From the NCBI GenBank assembly GCA_051883395.1, contig JBJETQ010000030.1:1-15874 (forward strand): a stretch of DNA of 15,874 nucleotides, given 5' to 3'. The stretch comes from HGM11368 sp051883395. Lineage in GTDB: Bacteria; Bacillota; Clostridia; Christensenellales; UBA3700. A model generated the notes under the pieces. That model saw only the letters and a program-made list of their open reading frames with translations. It was not told where the DNA came from and ran no database searches. Shown here piece by piece: positions 7,268 through 13,623 of the stretch; positions within the stretch are counted from its first letter, which is position 1, and the number at the start of each line of letters is the position of its first letter. A program made the translations under genes and the position numbers.

Positions 7268-9367
7268 TTACCGTCTTTTATTTTTTGTATTTTTGAGCCA
7301 CTTGAACGAAAAGAAATATTTCAATTCGTCCCCCACTTTTCTTTCCAAAGGCTCTATCGGGTGATTGGCGTCATACGCCACGGCGTCGATACATACATAG
7401 ATATAATAGAACACCGTAAGAACGCTGAGTATGCTGAATATGATAAAGAAAGCTCCGTTGCTCGCAAAGACGTAAGTCTTGTCGTCCTGAGTTCCGCTGA
7501 CAACACCGTTGATAGACAACAACTGCGCCACGTTGATGAAGGACAGAAGACTGAGTCCCGTAAATACGCCCATCAATCTCTTTTCCGGATTTATCGCAAG
7601 ATAAATCAACAGCAATACAAGAGCAATAGGCAATATCTCGGCAGACGAACAAGCTCCGAGTACGGCATATGCCGCCAACATTATCGACGACAACAACAGC
7701 AAATCAAGCCTGTTGTGTTTTTTGACGTATGCCACGGCTGTTGCGCTTGCCATCGCTATGACAAACAGCCAGTTGCCAATCTCCAACAGAGTATTGCGTG
7801 CTTTGACGTTACCTGCGCCGAATATTGCGTAGAGATTGAAACTGTTGTCGGACAAAAGCGCCTTTGTCTTGAAGAAGGTAAACATCTTTTTGAAGACGTA
7901 CAGCACGTTGCCGCTTGCAATTTCGGAATAACACGGAGCAATTGACAGAGCAAAGAAACCTACCAGGCTAAGAAGCATAGCTATAACTATTGACAACCTT
8001 TGTTTTTCTTCTTTGACTATCGCATAAATCTCGAAAATCAATATCACAGGCAACAATACGAGCGCATAGTTGCTGAATGCAAGAGACAAAGTATAAAGCA
8101 CCGAACAAGCTACGTATTTCTTTTCCAGCAGAGCGCCGAAAGTGCCTACAAGAAAGGCTATTGCAATCGTCTGCCAGCTGCAATACATTACTCCGTAAAC
8201 AAAGAACAACGGTACAAACGCATATATTGCTGCAAAGACGGCTCCCTGTCTGTCGCCTTTATATTTTTGCCCGAGAGAATATATCAGATAGCATATCACA
8301 ATGTCTGCGATAAGGGTCGGCATTCTCAACAATATGCTATATCCCAGCGAACCCGATTCGATACCAGCCACGTCGGCAAGTTTTGCCAACAGAGCAACGA
8401 TATAATACACTCCCACAGGTTGATTTATTCCTGTATTTGCGGACATGGACGAAACAAAACCTGTCTCGCTGATATACTTTGCCAGCGAAGCAAAGTCGCC
8501 CAATATAGGGTCATATCCGTACGTCGTGAGCAATATCACAAATCTCACGGCAAATGCGCCTGCCAGAATGTAGAGAAAGATTGCAAAGTCGCTGCTGAGC
8601 GCTTTTGCCAACTTGTTGAGTTTTTCTTCTTCCTGCACGATAGGTGTGCCTGCCATGCTCTTTCTCAGTCCGAAATATGCCACCAGAACTATGGCAACGC
8701 ACAGCAGAGCCAAAAGCACTACAAAAGCAATAGAACCGCCGTCGCTAAGGTCTTTGTCGCTGTCTATCGCAACTTTACTTACAACTGCGCCTTCTTCTAC
8801 GCTGTCGGCAACCGTAATTTCTATATTGTCAAAGCCTACGCTACCCGAAACGTAGTTTTTAGACGTACCCAGCGTGGCATACAGAGTATAATCTCCGCTC
8901 TTTGCAACCTTGAAATAAACCGAAAAGGTCTGCCATTCTTCTGTGGTCTGACTAACGTTTACCCCCAAAAACTCGCTGTCTTCTGCAAAGGCTACTCTTG
9001 CGCCCACGTCGTCGGAAGCCGATATGCTGTCAACCTTGATGGTTGCGGTGAGCTTGTAGGTCTTGCCCGATTTGAGCGAAACCACCTGAAAAACGTATTC
9101 TCCCGCATTGGTAGAACTGTCCCTGTCGATATAGACGTATCTGGCTCCAAGTTGAGGGTCATATCCGTTTTCACCCACTCTGTTGGTAGGAAAAGTTATG
9201 TTGGTAGAACCGGAAGATTTTTTCCAACCCAACACGTAGCCGCTTGACTCCGAAACTGCGTCAAACGAGCCGTTTTCTACGATAACCTTGTCGTCGGCGC
9301 TGCAACCGAGCAACGTGCAAGCTATCAAGGCAATCATAATCAATGCAATGACTATTTTTTTATTCAT
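7268..9367 (-). CDS. Predicted lipoprotein with an extracellular jelly-roll (CBM-like) domain fused to a GT-C/PMT-like multipass glycosyltransferase
   Basis: 699 residues; no gene name recognised. A charged N-terminus and hydrophobic stretch end in the lipobox LLGC (Cys22), so the mature N-terminus is probably lipidated on the outer face. Residues about 28-186 look like a beta-sandwich of the CBM4/9 or galactose-binding type: IVENGSFDA at the start, GW at 47-48, and GFDNIEITV at 178-186. A first membrane helix (about 213-233) leads to a short cytoplasmic linker, then roughly 11-12 further helices (about 261-662). The first long outer loop (282-317) carries GYDPILGD (Asp286, Asp291) and NQPVGVYY, where GT-C enzymes keep catalytic acids and a YPP-like motif. 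This predicts transfer of a sugar from a lipid-phosphate donor outside the membrane. Acceptor and substrate are unknown. A strong promoter lies directly upstream, and ATG follows AGAGAGGT. Domain calls are from pattern, not a search. Confidence 0.75.
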   Translation of the reverse strand: MNKKIVIALIMIALIACTLLGCSADDKVIVENGSFDAVSESSGYVLGWKKSSGSTNITFPTNRVGENGYDPQLGARYVYIDRDSSTNAGEYVFQVVSLKSGKTYKLTATIKVDSISASDDVGARVAFAEDSEFLGVNVSQTTEEWQTFSVYFKVAKSGDYTLYATLGTSKNYVSGSVGFDNIEITVADSVEEGAVVSKVAIDSDKDLSDGGSIAFVVLLALLCVAIVLVAYFGLRKSMAGTPIVQEEEKLNKLAKALSSDFAIFLYILAGAFAVRFVILLTTYGYDPILGDFASLAKYISETGFVSSMSANTGINQPVGVYYIVALLAKLADVAGIESGSLGYSILLRMPTLIADIVICYLIYSLGQKYKGDRQGAVFAAIYAFVPLFFVYGVMYCSWQTIAIAFLVGTFGALLEKKYVACSVLYTLSLAFSNYALVLLPVILIFEIYAIVKEEKQRLSIVIAMLLSLVGFFALSIAPCYSEIASGNVLYVFKKMFTFFKTKALLSDNSFNLYAIFGAGNVKARNTLLEIGNWLFVIAMASATAVAYVKKHNRLDLLLLSSIMLAAYAVLGACSSAEILPIALVLLLIYLAINPEKRLMGVFTGLSLLSFINVAQLLSINGVVSGTQDDKTYVFASNGAFFIIFSILSVLTVFYYIYVCIDAVAYDANHPIEPLERKVGDELKYFFSFKWLKNTKNKRR

Positions 9368-9396
9368 ACCGACCTCTCTGATGAATATTCAAATAT

Positions 9397-9425
9397 ATCA
9401 TATATCAAAATATTGACTTTGACAA
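9397..9425 (-). promoter_or_regulatory. Sigma70/SigA-type promoter for the lipoprotein-GT-C/comM/dprA/topA run
   Basis: On the minus strand a -35 TTGTCA (9425-9420) and a -10 TATGAT (9402-9397) are separated by exactly 17 bases. Transcription would start near 9390, giving a 5' leader of about 23 bases before the ATG at 9367. An uninterrupted A/T tract (9429-9466) immediately upstream could act as an UP element. An imperfect palindrome overlaps the -35. This is the only clear promoter I see to the left of rplS. Confidence 0.75.
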
Positions 9426-9428
9426 GTC

Positions 9429-9672
9429 TAAAATAAAAAAATTATTATATTATAATAAAAATAAAAGCGACAAACCTATTGCAAAATCTGAGTTTTATGC
9501 AAGACGCCCCGACTCTTGGCAATATGTTAGTCGTATCCGACGCCCCGACACGTTGATAAGACAGTAGTCTGACAGGCGGTTCAGGGGGTGGTTATTGGGG
9601 TGTTGTCAAGGGTGATTTTTGTGTGATTGCCGTTATGATTGCAAGGGCGAATTGCCTGATTGGCGATAAGAT
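9429..9672. other. Non-coding gap between the rplS terminators and the next promoter
   Basis: No credible gene in either direction. From left to right it holds an A/T-only tract (9429-9466), the 11-base repeat pair, a G-rich stretch on the plus strand around 9575-9605 (runs of five and four G), and a segment around 9620-9665 with several copies of GATTGC or AATTGC. Composition is clearly unlike the flanking genes. No tRNA, CRISPR or insertion-sequence signature was found. Confidence 0.5.
9503..9549. repeat. Pair of 11-base direct repeats spaced 36 bases apart
   Basis: GACGCCCCGAC occurs at 9503-9513 and again at 9539-9549, start to start exactly 36 bases. Both copies are GC-rich inside an otherwise A/T-rich gap. 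I do not recognise the element. It could be a fragment of a dispersed intergenic repeat or a binding-site pair. Confidence 0.6.
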
Positions 9673-9706
9673 AAAAAAATCGGCTCTTTGGCATCAAAAA
9701 AGCCGA
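9673..9706 (-). terminator. Second intrinsic terminator downstream of rplS
   Basis: On the minus strand a 10-base-pair stem (arms 9706-9697 and 9689-9680, starting TCGGCTTTTT, one G-U pair) with a 7-base loop is followed by seven T residues (9679-9673). It is a near-ideal rho-independent terminator. There is no T tract on the other side, so it works only for leftward transcription. It backs up the terminator at 9782-9807. Confidence 0.8.
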
Positions 9707-9781
9707 AAAAGCCGAAACGTATCGACAAAATCGATTGACCAAGCTCTTTGTCAAAGCCGGGCAAAACGAAAATACGGCAAG

Positions 9782-9807
9782 AAAAAAGGAAGCCGTACAG
9801 CTTCCTT
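9782..9807 (-). terminator. Intrinsic terminator immediately after rplS
   Basis: Arms GGAAGC (9788-9793) and GCTTCC (9800-9805), extended by two A-T pairs on the outside (9786-9787 with 9806-9807), close a 6-base loop. On the minus strand the stem is followed by a T run (complement of 9787-9782). It begins 13 bases after the rplS stop codon. Confidence 0.85.
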
Positions 9808-9819
9808 CTGTCCAATGTC

Positions 9820-10167
9820 TTATTTGAAAACTTCTCTGAGTCTTGCAGCCTTACCGATTCTATCACGCAAGTAGTAGAGTTTTGCTCTTCTTACTTTACC
9901 ATGACGAATAATCTCGATATGGTCAATCTTAGGAGAATGGAGAGGGAACGTTCTTTCTACACCAACTTTAAAAGACACTTTTCTTACGGTAAACGTTTCT
10001 CTTACGCTACCGTTTTTCTTGGCGATTACAACGCCTTCGAATGCTTGAAGTCTTTCTCTTGTTCCTTCAACGACTTTTACAAAAACTTTGACAGTATCGC
10101 CGATTTCAATTTTTGGCAGGTCGTTACGCTCGTTTTCTTTTTCGATTACATTGATTATGTTGCTCAT
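9820..10167 (-). CDS. rplS: 50S ribosomal protein L19
   Basis: Ribosomal protein near the 30S-50S interface, forming bridges with 16S rRNA. With the start chosen here it has 115 residues, the usual family length. Family signatures are IGDTVKVFVKVVEG, RLQAFEGVVIAKKNGS and SPKIDHIEIIRHGKVRRAKLYYLR toward the C-terminus (given here as separate pieces of one conserved protein). The reading frame stays open for ten more codons upstream (MFRIMWRYKS), but those are rejected: GGAGGT at 10176-10181 is 8 bases before the ATG at 10167-10165, and L19 proteins begin close to the MSNIINVIE-like segment. In Bacillus rplS follows trmD directly; here it is a separate unit with its own promoter and two terminators. 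Confidence 0.97.
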   Translation of the reverse strand: MSNIINVIEKENERNDLPKIEIGDTVKVFVKVVEGTRERLQAFEGVVIAKKNGSVRETFTVRKVSFKVGVERTFPLHSPKIDHIEIIRHGKVRRAKLYYLRDRIGKAARLREVFK

Positions 10168-10250
10168 TGACTTATACCTCCACATAATACGAAACATTCT
10201 TGCAAAACCTGCGTTTTTTGATTTTCAGAGGAATGTCCGAAGTCTTTTGC
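10168..10250 (-). promoter_or_regulatory. Structured 5' leader of rplS, candidate L19 autoregulatory leader
   Basis: The mRNA expected from the upstream promoter has about 83 leader bases. In it ACATTC (minus strand, 10236-10231) can pair perfectly with GAATGT (10199-10194), extendable by two G-U pairs, and enclose a smaller CAAAA/TTTTG hairpin. The stem ends about 12 bases before the Shine-Dalgarno. An L19 leader RNA family is known from Firmicutes; whether this one belongs to it cannot be told by eye. Confidence 0.4.
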
Positions 10251-10256
10251 TAGGAT

Positions 10257-10285
10257 ATTCTATCATAACAAAAAAGTTATAGCAA
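10257..10285 (-). promoter_or_regulatory. Sigma70/SigA-type promoter for rplS
   Basis: Minus-strand -35 TTGCTA (10285-10280) and -10 TAGAAT (10262-10257) with a 17-base spacer. An overlapping alternative is TTGCTT (10289-10284) with TATGAT (10267-10262), spacer 16. Either would start transcription near 10250-10255. The region between yraN and rplS has no clear terminator, so some read-through from the ffh-yraN run is possible. Confidence 0.65.
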
Positions 10286-10318
10286 GCAATTTTTAGCAAT
10301 TTTATTTTTATTTTTGAC

Positions 10319-10675
10319 TCAAAAACCCGTTTTTTGCTCAAAAGCGTTTTCTATATGCTCTATTTTGCCACGCAAAATTGCGACGACGTCAAAACGCACT
10401 TGCAAGTCGTATTTTTTGTGAGTGGCTATATAATATCTTGCCGTTGCTATGATACTGCGCACTTTGGCGGGAGTAATCGCTTCCAGCGGCATGCCGAATC
10501 GGGTATTGTCTCTCGATTTGACTTCAACAAAGACAAGCACGTCTTTGTCCATTGCCACAATGTCTATCTCTCCTATCCTGCAACTGTAATTGCGCTCCAA
10601 AATAACAAAGCCTTTGTTTTCCAAAAACTCTGCTGCAAGGTTTTCGCCGTTTATTCCGCTCTTTTTATTGTTCAT
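10319..10675 (-). CDS. yraN: UPF0102 family endonuclease-like protein YraN
   Basis: 118 residues, full length for the family. The protein has a predicted restriction-endonuclease-like (Holliday-junction-resolvase-type) fold, but its cellular role is not established. The conserved set is visible: NGENLAAEFLENKGF with Glu11, RNYSCRIGEIDIVA with Glu36 and Asp38, and VFVEVKSR with Glu51 and Lys53, the putative metal-binding residues. The ATG is one base after the rnhB stop, with AAGGA about 6 bases upstream inside rnhB. Proximity to rnhB is common in Bacillota and other bacteria and suggests a link to DNA repair or replication by-products, which is inference. Confidence 0.92.
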   Translation of the reverse strand: MNNKKSGINGENLAAEFLENKGFVILERNYSCRIGEIDIVAMDKDVLVFVEVKSRDNTRFGMPLEAITPAKVRSIIATARYYIATHKKYDLQVRFDVVAILRGKIEHIENAFEQKTGF

Positions 10676-10676
10676 T

Positions 10677-11306
10677 TTATTCCTTGTTTACAAAATTTTT
10701 GATAAACGTTCTTCTATGTATTGAGCAAGGACCGATTTCTTTGATTGCCTTGATGTGTTTTGCGCTGCCGTAGCCCTTGTTGGATGCAAAGTCGTATTGC
10801 GGATATACGGCGTCGTACTCTTTCATCAATCTGTCTCTATACACCTTTGCCACGATGGAAGCGCAAGCAATACTGTAACTTTTGGCGTCGCCCTTGATGA
10901 TACTCTCGATTTTACACTCCACGTCGATATTGACAGCGTCTATAAGGACTATCTGCGGCTTGACAGACAGGTTTTCGACGCATCTTTTCATACACGTTTT
11001 CGTCGCCTGCAAGATATTGATTTCGTCAATTTCCTTTTCGCTCATGCTTTCGATACGCAGGGCTATCGCTTTGTCAACAATCTTGTCGTAGAGCTGTTCT
11101 CTCTTTTTTTCGCTGAGCTTTTTGCTGTCGTTGACGCCCAAAATAATATCGTCTGCCGATAGCGGCATTATTACGCATGCCACCACTACCGGACCTGCCA
11201 GCGGGCCTCTGCCAACTTCGTCCATACCTGCAATCAGGTCGACGCCTGCGGAAAGATACTTGTTTTCATATTCGAGCATTGTCATCGTATCATGTTTTGT
11301 AGCCAT
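10677..11306 (-). CDS. rnhB: Ribonuclease HII
   Basis: Cuts RNA in RNA-DNA hybrids and removes single ribonucleotides from DNA. 209 residues from the ATG chosen here. The first catalytic pair is in AGMDEVGRGPLAGPV (Asp29-Glu30), a third acidic residue is in VLIDAVN, and the last is expected within IKGDAKSYSIACASIVAK. The frame extends seven codons upstream to a TTG at 11327, but the ATG at 11306 has AAAGGA (11312-11317) 5 bases before it and starts one base after the rbgA stop, so it is preferred. The rbgA-rnhB pair is conserved in Bacillus. Translation is probably coupled on both sides. Confidence 0.96.
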   Translation of the reverse strand: MATKHDTMTMLEYENKYLSAGVDLIAGMDEVGRGPLAGPVVVACVIMPLSADDIILGVNDSKKLSEKKREQLYDKIVDKAIALRIESMSEKEIDEINILQATKTCMKRCVENLSVKPQIVLIDAVNIDVECKIESIIKGDAKSYSIACASIVAKVYRDRLMKEYDAVYPQYDFASNKGYGSAKHIKAIKEIGPCSIHRRTFIKNFVNKE

Positions 11307-11307
11307 A

Positions 11308-12153
11308 TTATTCCTTTGGATAGTCAAGCATAATTTTGCCGAATTTTTGCTTTCTGAAATCGTCCACGATTATTGCGGCGATTCTGTCGTAATCTATATC
11401 TCCACGCAGCTTAGGCACTCCCCTTACCTTGCCTACCGCTTCAAATATTTCTTCGTCGGTATAATCAAAGCCGTCCAGCTTGTATCTGTTGCAAAATTCT
11501 TCCACGTTGCTTTGGCGGCAGAATTCTATCATCTCCACAGCCAGCTGGTCCAGTCTTAACACGTCTTCTTTTATAGAGCCGATAAAGGCAAGGTGAATTG
11601 CCTTTTCGTTGTCTTCGAAATAAGGCGGCAGACTGCCCGGCGTATCAAGCAATTCAAGACCGCTGTCAAGGCTGACCCATTGTTTTCCTCTCGTAACGCC
11701 AGGTCTGTTGCCCGTAATTGCTCTCTTGCCTGCGCAAAGGCAGTTGATGAGAGTGGACTTGCCGCTGTTAGGCACGCCGACAACCATAGCTCTCACGGTC
11801 TTGTTTGCGCCCTTTTCTCTATATTTTTCTATCACGGCTCTGTTGAGTTTTCTCAATGCTTCGATAACTGCGTTGCGCTCTTTTACGCCCACGCTGCTCA
11901 CCGCCAGAGCCGATTTTCCTTGCCTTTCTAAATAATCAAGCCATATTTTTACGTCAACCGCCGACACGAGATCTTTTTTGTTGAGAACGTACAAAGTCGG
12001 CTTTGACGCAATCATTTCGTCGAATTTTGGATTGATACACGAAGACACAGCCCTGCAATCGAGTACGTAAATTACGCAATCAACCTGTTTGATTGCGTCT
12101 TGCATCATTCTCATGGCTTTGGTCATGTGTCCGGGGTACCATTGGATATACAT
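11308..12153 (-). CDS. rbgA: Ribosome biogenesis GTPase RbgA (YlqF)
   Basis: Circularly permuted GTPase needed for late 50S assembly in Bacillus, where it helps add L16 and other late proteins. 281 residues from the ATG at 12153, against 282 in B. subtilis. The N-terminal signature IQWYPGHM keeps the catalytic His9. Motif order is permuted: G4 NKKD (58-61), then G1 GVPNSGKST (126-134), G2 Thr in PGVTRG (about 154), then G3 DTPG (170-173). After G3 the usual ILWPKFED is SLPPYFED here. The frame extends 14 codons upstream to a TTG inside the DUF1292 gene; that start is rejected because family members begin right at this segment. RBS is only moderate, with a one-base gap after DUF1292, so coupling is likely. 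Confidence 0.96.
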   Translation of the reverse strand: MYIQWYPGHMTKAMRMMQDAIKQVDCVIYVLDCRAVSSCINPKFDEMIASKPTLYVLNKKDLVSAVDVKIWLDYLERQGKSALAVSSVGVKERNAVIEALRKLNRAVIEKYREKGANKTVRAMVVGVPNSGKSTLINCLCAGKRAITGNRPGVTRGKQWVSLDSGLELLDTPGSLPPYFEDNEKAIHLAFIGSIKEDVLRLDQLAVEMIEFCRQSNVEEFCNRYKLDGFDYTDEEIFEAVGKVRGVPKLRGDIDYDRIAAIIVDDFRKQKFGKIMLDYPKE

Positions 12154-12154
12154 A

Positions 12155-12451
12155 TCAGTATTCTCTTTCCTCAAAAAGTCTGTCGTAAATTTCAAAAACC
12201 TGCGAAATAACGTTTACGTCTTCCACCTGCTTTACGCTGCCTTCTTCTTCGTCCAGTTCAAATACCAAACCGGCTTCTTCAAGATCGCCCTTGTCAAAAA
12301 TCTCCTTTTCAACCAAAATGGCATACATCTTTTTGTCGTATGGTATCAGAGCAATCTGCTCGAATTCGACGGCTTTTCCTTGTTCGTCGTACAGCGTAAC
12401 GCTACCGTCATATTCGGTATCGAGTATCAAATCTATTGCGCTTTTTTTCAT
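12155..12451 (-). CDS. DUF1292 domain protein (YrzB-like)
   Basis: 98 residues, strongly acidic, no known activity. The pattern fits DUF1292: a short beta-rich start (IDLILDTEYDGSVTLYDEQG), a central FEQIALIPYDKKMYAILVE, then LVFELDEEEGSVKQVED and a C-terminal VFEIYDRLFEE. No signal peptide, membrane helix or cysteines. A good RBS (AAGGGGGA) overlaps the end of trmD and the ATG is one base after the trmD stop. In many Firmicutes this family is encoded beside yrrK/alaS-region genes instead, so its place between trmD and rbgA is unusual as far as I recall. Confidence 0.75.
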   Translation of the reverse strand: MKKSAIDLILDTEYDGSVTLYDEQGKAVEFEQIALIPYDKKMYAILVEKEIFDKGDLEEAGLVFELDEEEGSVKQVEDVNVISQVFEIYDRLFEEREY

Positions 12452-12452
12452 A

Positions 12453-13127
12453 TTATTCCCCCTTCAACAGGTCAGGTCGCCTGTCTTTGGTTATTTCCAG
12501 CTGTTTTTGTCTGCGCCAACGGGCAATTTCGGCGTGATTGCCTGACAGTAGCACCTGTGGCACTTCCAAGCCTTCAAACACCTGCGGCCTGGTATATTGG
12601 GGATATTCCAACAAATCGTCCGCAAAGCTTTCTTCCTTGGTAGATTGTTCGCTTCCCAATACTCCGTCTACGTATCTGGCAATAGCGTTTATCGCCACCA
12701 TGGCAGGTAGCTCTCCGCCCGTCAGCACGTAGTCTCCTATCGAAATTTCCCTGTCCACGTCAAGGTCAATAAATCTTTGGTCCACACCTTCGTAGTTGCC
12801 GCAGATAAAGAGCAATTTGTCTTGTTTTGACAATTCTTCCACCAATTTCTGCGACAGCTTTTCGCCTTTGGGCGACATGTATATTCTTACGTATTCCCGA
12901 CACGGGTCTATGTGATTGATAGTCGAGTGTAAAGGTTGCGGAGTCATCACCATTCCTGCTCCGCCGCCAAAAGGATAATCGTCGCACTTTTTGTGCTTAT
13001 CTTGCGAAAAATCCCTGATATTGAACACGCCAACGTCGAGCAACCCTTTGTCGATTGCCCTGCCGATTATGCTTGCGTTGAGTGCGTCGAACATCTCCGG
13101 AAATAACGTCGCTATCCTAATCTTCAT
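12453..13127 (-). CDS. trmD: tRNA (guanine-N1-)-methyltransferase TrmD
   Basis: SPOUT-fold methyltransferase that makes m1G37 next to the anticodon using S-adenosylmethionine, preventing +1 frameshifting; it works as a dimer in the cytoplasm. 224 residues, slightly short but complete. Conserved pieces are RIATLFPEMFDAL at the start, DYPFGGGAGMVM (about 50-61), the trefoil-knot segments CGNYEGVDQR (109-118) and EISIGDYVLTGGELPAM (127-143), and SFADDLLEYPQYTRP (167-181), which contains the catalytic aspartate. The start overlaps the end of rimM by 11 bases, a usual coupling for this pair. Confidence 0.98.
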   Translation of the reverse strand: MKIRIATLFPEMFDALNASIIGRAIDKGLLDVGVFNIRDFSQDKHKKCDDYPFGGGAGMVMTPQPLHSTINHIDPCREYVRIYMSPKGEKLSQKLVEELSKQDKLLFICGNYEGVDQRFIDLDVDREISIGDYVLTGGELPAMVAINAIARYVDGVLGSEQSTKEESFADDLLEYPQYTRPQVFEGLEVPQVLLSGNHAEIARWRRQKQLEITKDRRPDLLKGE

Positions 13128-13623
13128 ATAAAGCCAAGTCCTTGTAAGCTTGTTTGTCTACGACAATCTTTTTTGCCTGTACGTCAACAGATTTTATCAT
13201 TCTGTCAATTGCAGGAATCATCGACTCTCTGCCGTCCACACAATCTATCACGTACACGTCGGCGCTGCCGTATTGCAAAACGTCCTTAATTTTGCCTATC
13301 TTTTCGCCGTCGGTCATCACGTCGCAACCGATAATATCAACGATAAAATATCTGTCGTCAGGCAACTGAACGGCGTCCTTTCTGTCCACTTTGACGTCGG
13401 CATTTCTCAATTGTTCCGCCATATTGCGGTCGTCTATGCCTTCCAACGTCAAAAAAACGTCTTTCGCCGACACTCTTACAGATTTGACTCCGTATTTTTT
13501 GTCGGCGACGTAGACGCTTGTGAGTTTTTTGAAACGCAACAAGTCATCAGTAAGCGGATATACCTTCAACTCCCCCCTGATGCCCTGTGGTCTGGATATT
13601 GTTCCTATTGTGATTTTATCCAT
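13117..13623 (-). CDS. rimM: 16S rRNA processing protein RimM
   Basis: 30S maturation factor that binds S19 and helps fold the 16S 3' head domain. 168 residues. The N-terminal RimM domain begins ITIGTISRPQGIRGELKVYP and continues with VFLTLEGIDDRNMAEQLRN. The C-terminal PRC-barrel half shows YFIVDIIGCDV, GKIKDVLQYGSADVYVI and MIPAIDRMIKSVD. The ATG overlaps the khpA stop by one base (TAATG) with little of a Shine-Dalgarno, so translation probably depends on re-initiation after khpA. B. subtilis has ylqD between the KH gene and rimM; it is absent here. Confidence 0.96.
   Translation of the reverse strand: MDKITIGTISRPQGIRGELKVYPLTDDLLRFKKLTSVYVADKKYGVKSVRVSAKDVFLTLEGIDDRNMAEQLRNADVKVDRKDAVQLPDDRYFIVDIIGCDVMTDGEKIGKIKDVLQYGSADVYVIDCVDGRESMIPAIDRMIKSVDVQAKKIVVDKQAYKDLALYED

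Noticed and set aside
8000..9247. Plus-strand open frame of 415 codons opposite the membrane protein
   Set aside because: Antisense shadow of the lipoprotein-GT-C gene; odd composition rich in Cys, His, Gln and Tyr, and no domain recognised. The minus-strand frame has a promoter, RBS, lipobox and membrane helices.
9497..9556. 19-codon plus-strand frame covering both 11-base repeats, giving a repeated DAPT peptide
   Set aside because: The repeats are in frame because the spacing is 36 bases, but there is no Shine-Dalgarno and no promoter, and the peptide is too short to support. Kept as a repeat observation only.
9721..9740. Short hairpin ATCGA/TCGAT between the two rplS terminators
   Set aside because: Only five base pairs, no T tract; most likely chance.
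9623..9874. Plus-strand frame of 83 codons running through the terminators into the rplS end
   Set aside because: It crosses two terminator hairpins and overlaps rplS antisense; no motif and no clear RBS.
10168..10197. Upstream start for rplS giving ten extra residues
   Set aside because: Would lie inside the leader hairpin without an RBS; the internal ATG has a strong, correctly spaced GGAGGT and gives the standard 115-residue protein.
11307..11327. TTG start extending RNase HII by seven residues
   Set aside because: The ATG at 11306 has its own AAAGGA and immediate spacing after rbgA; no reason to use the weaker codon.
12154..12195. TTG start extending RbgA by 14 residues
   Set aside because: Overlaps the DUF1292 coding end and precedes the conserved N-terminal IQWYPGHM segment where the family starts.
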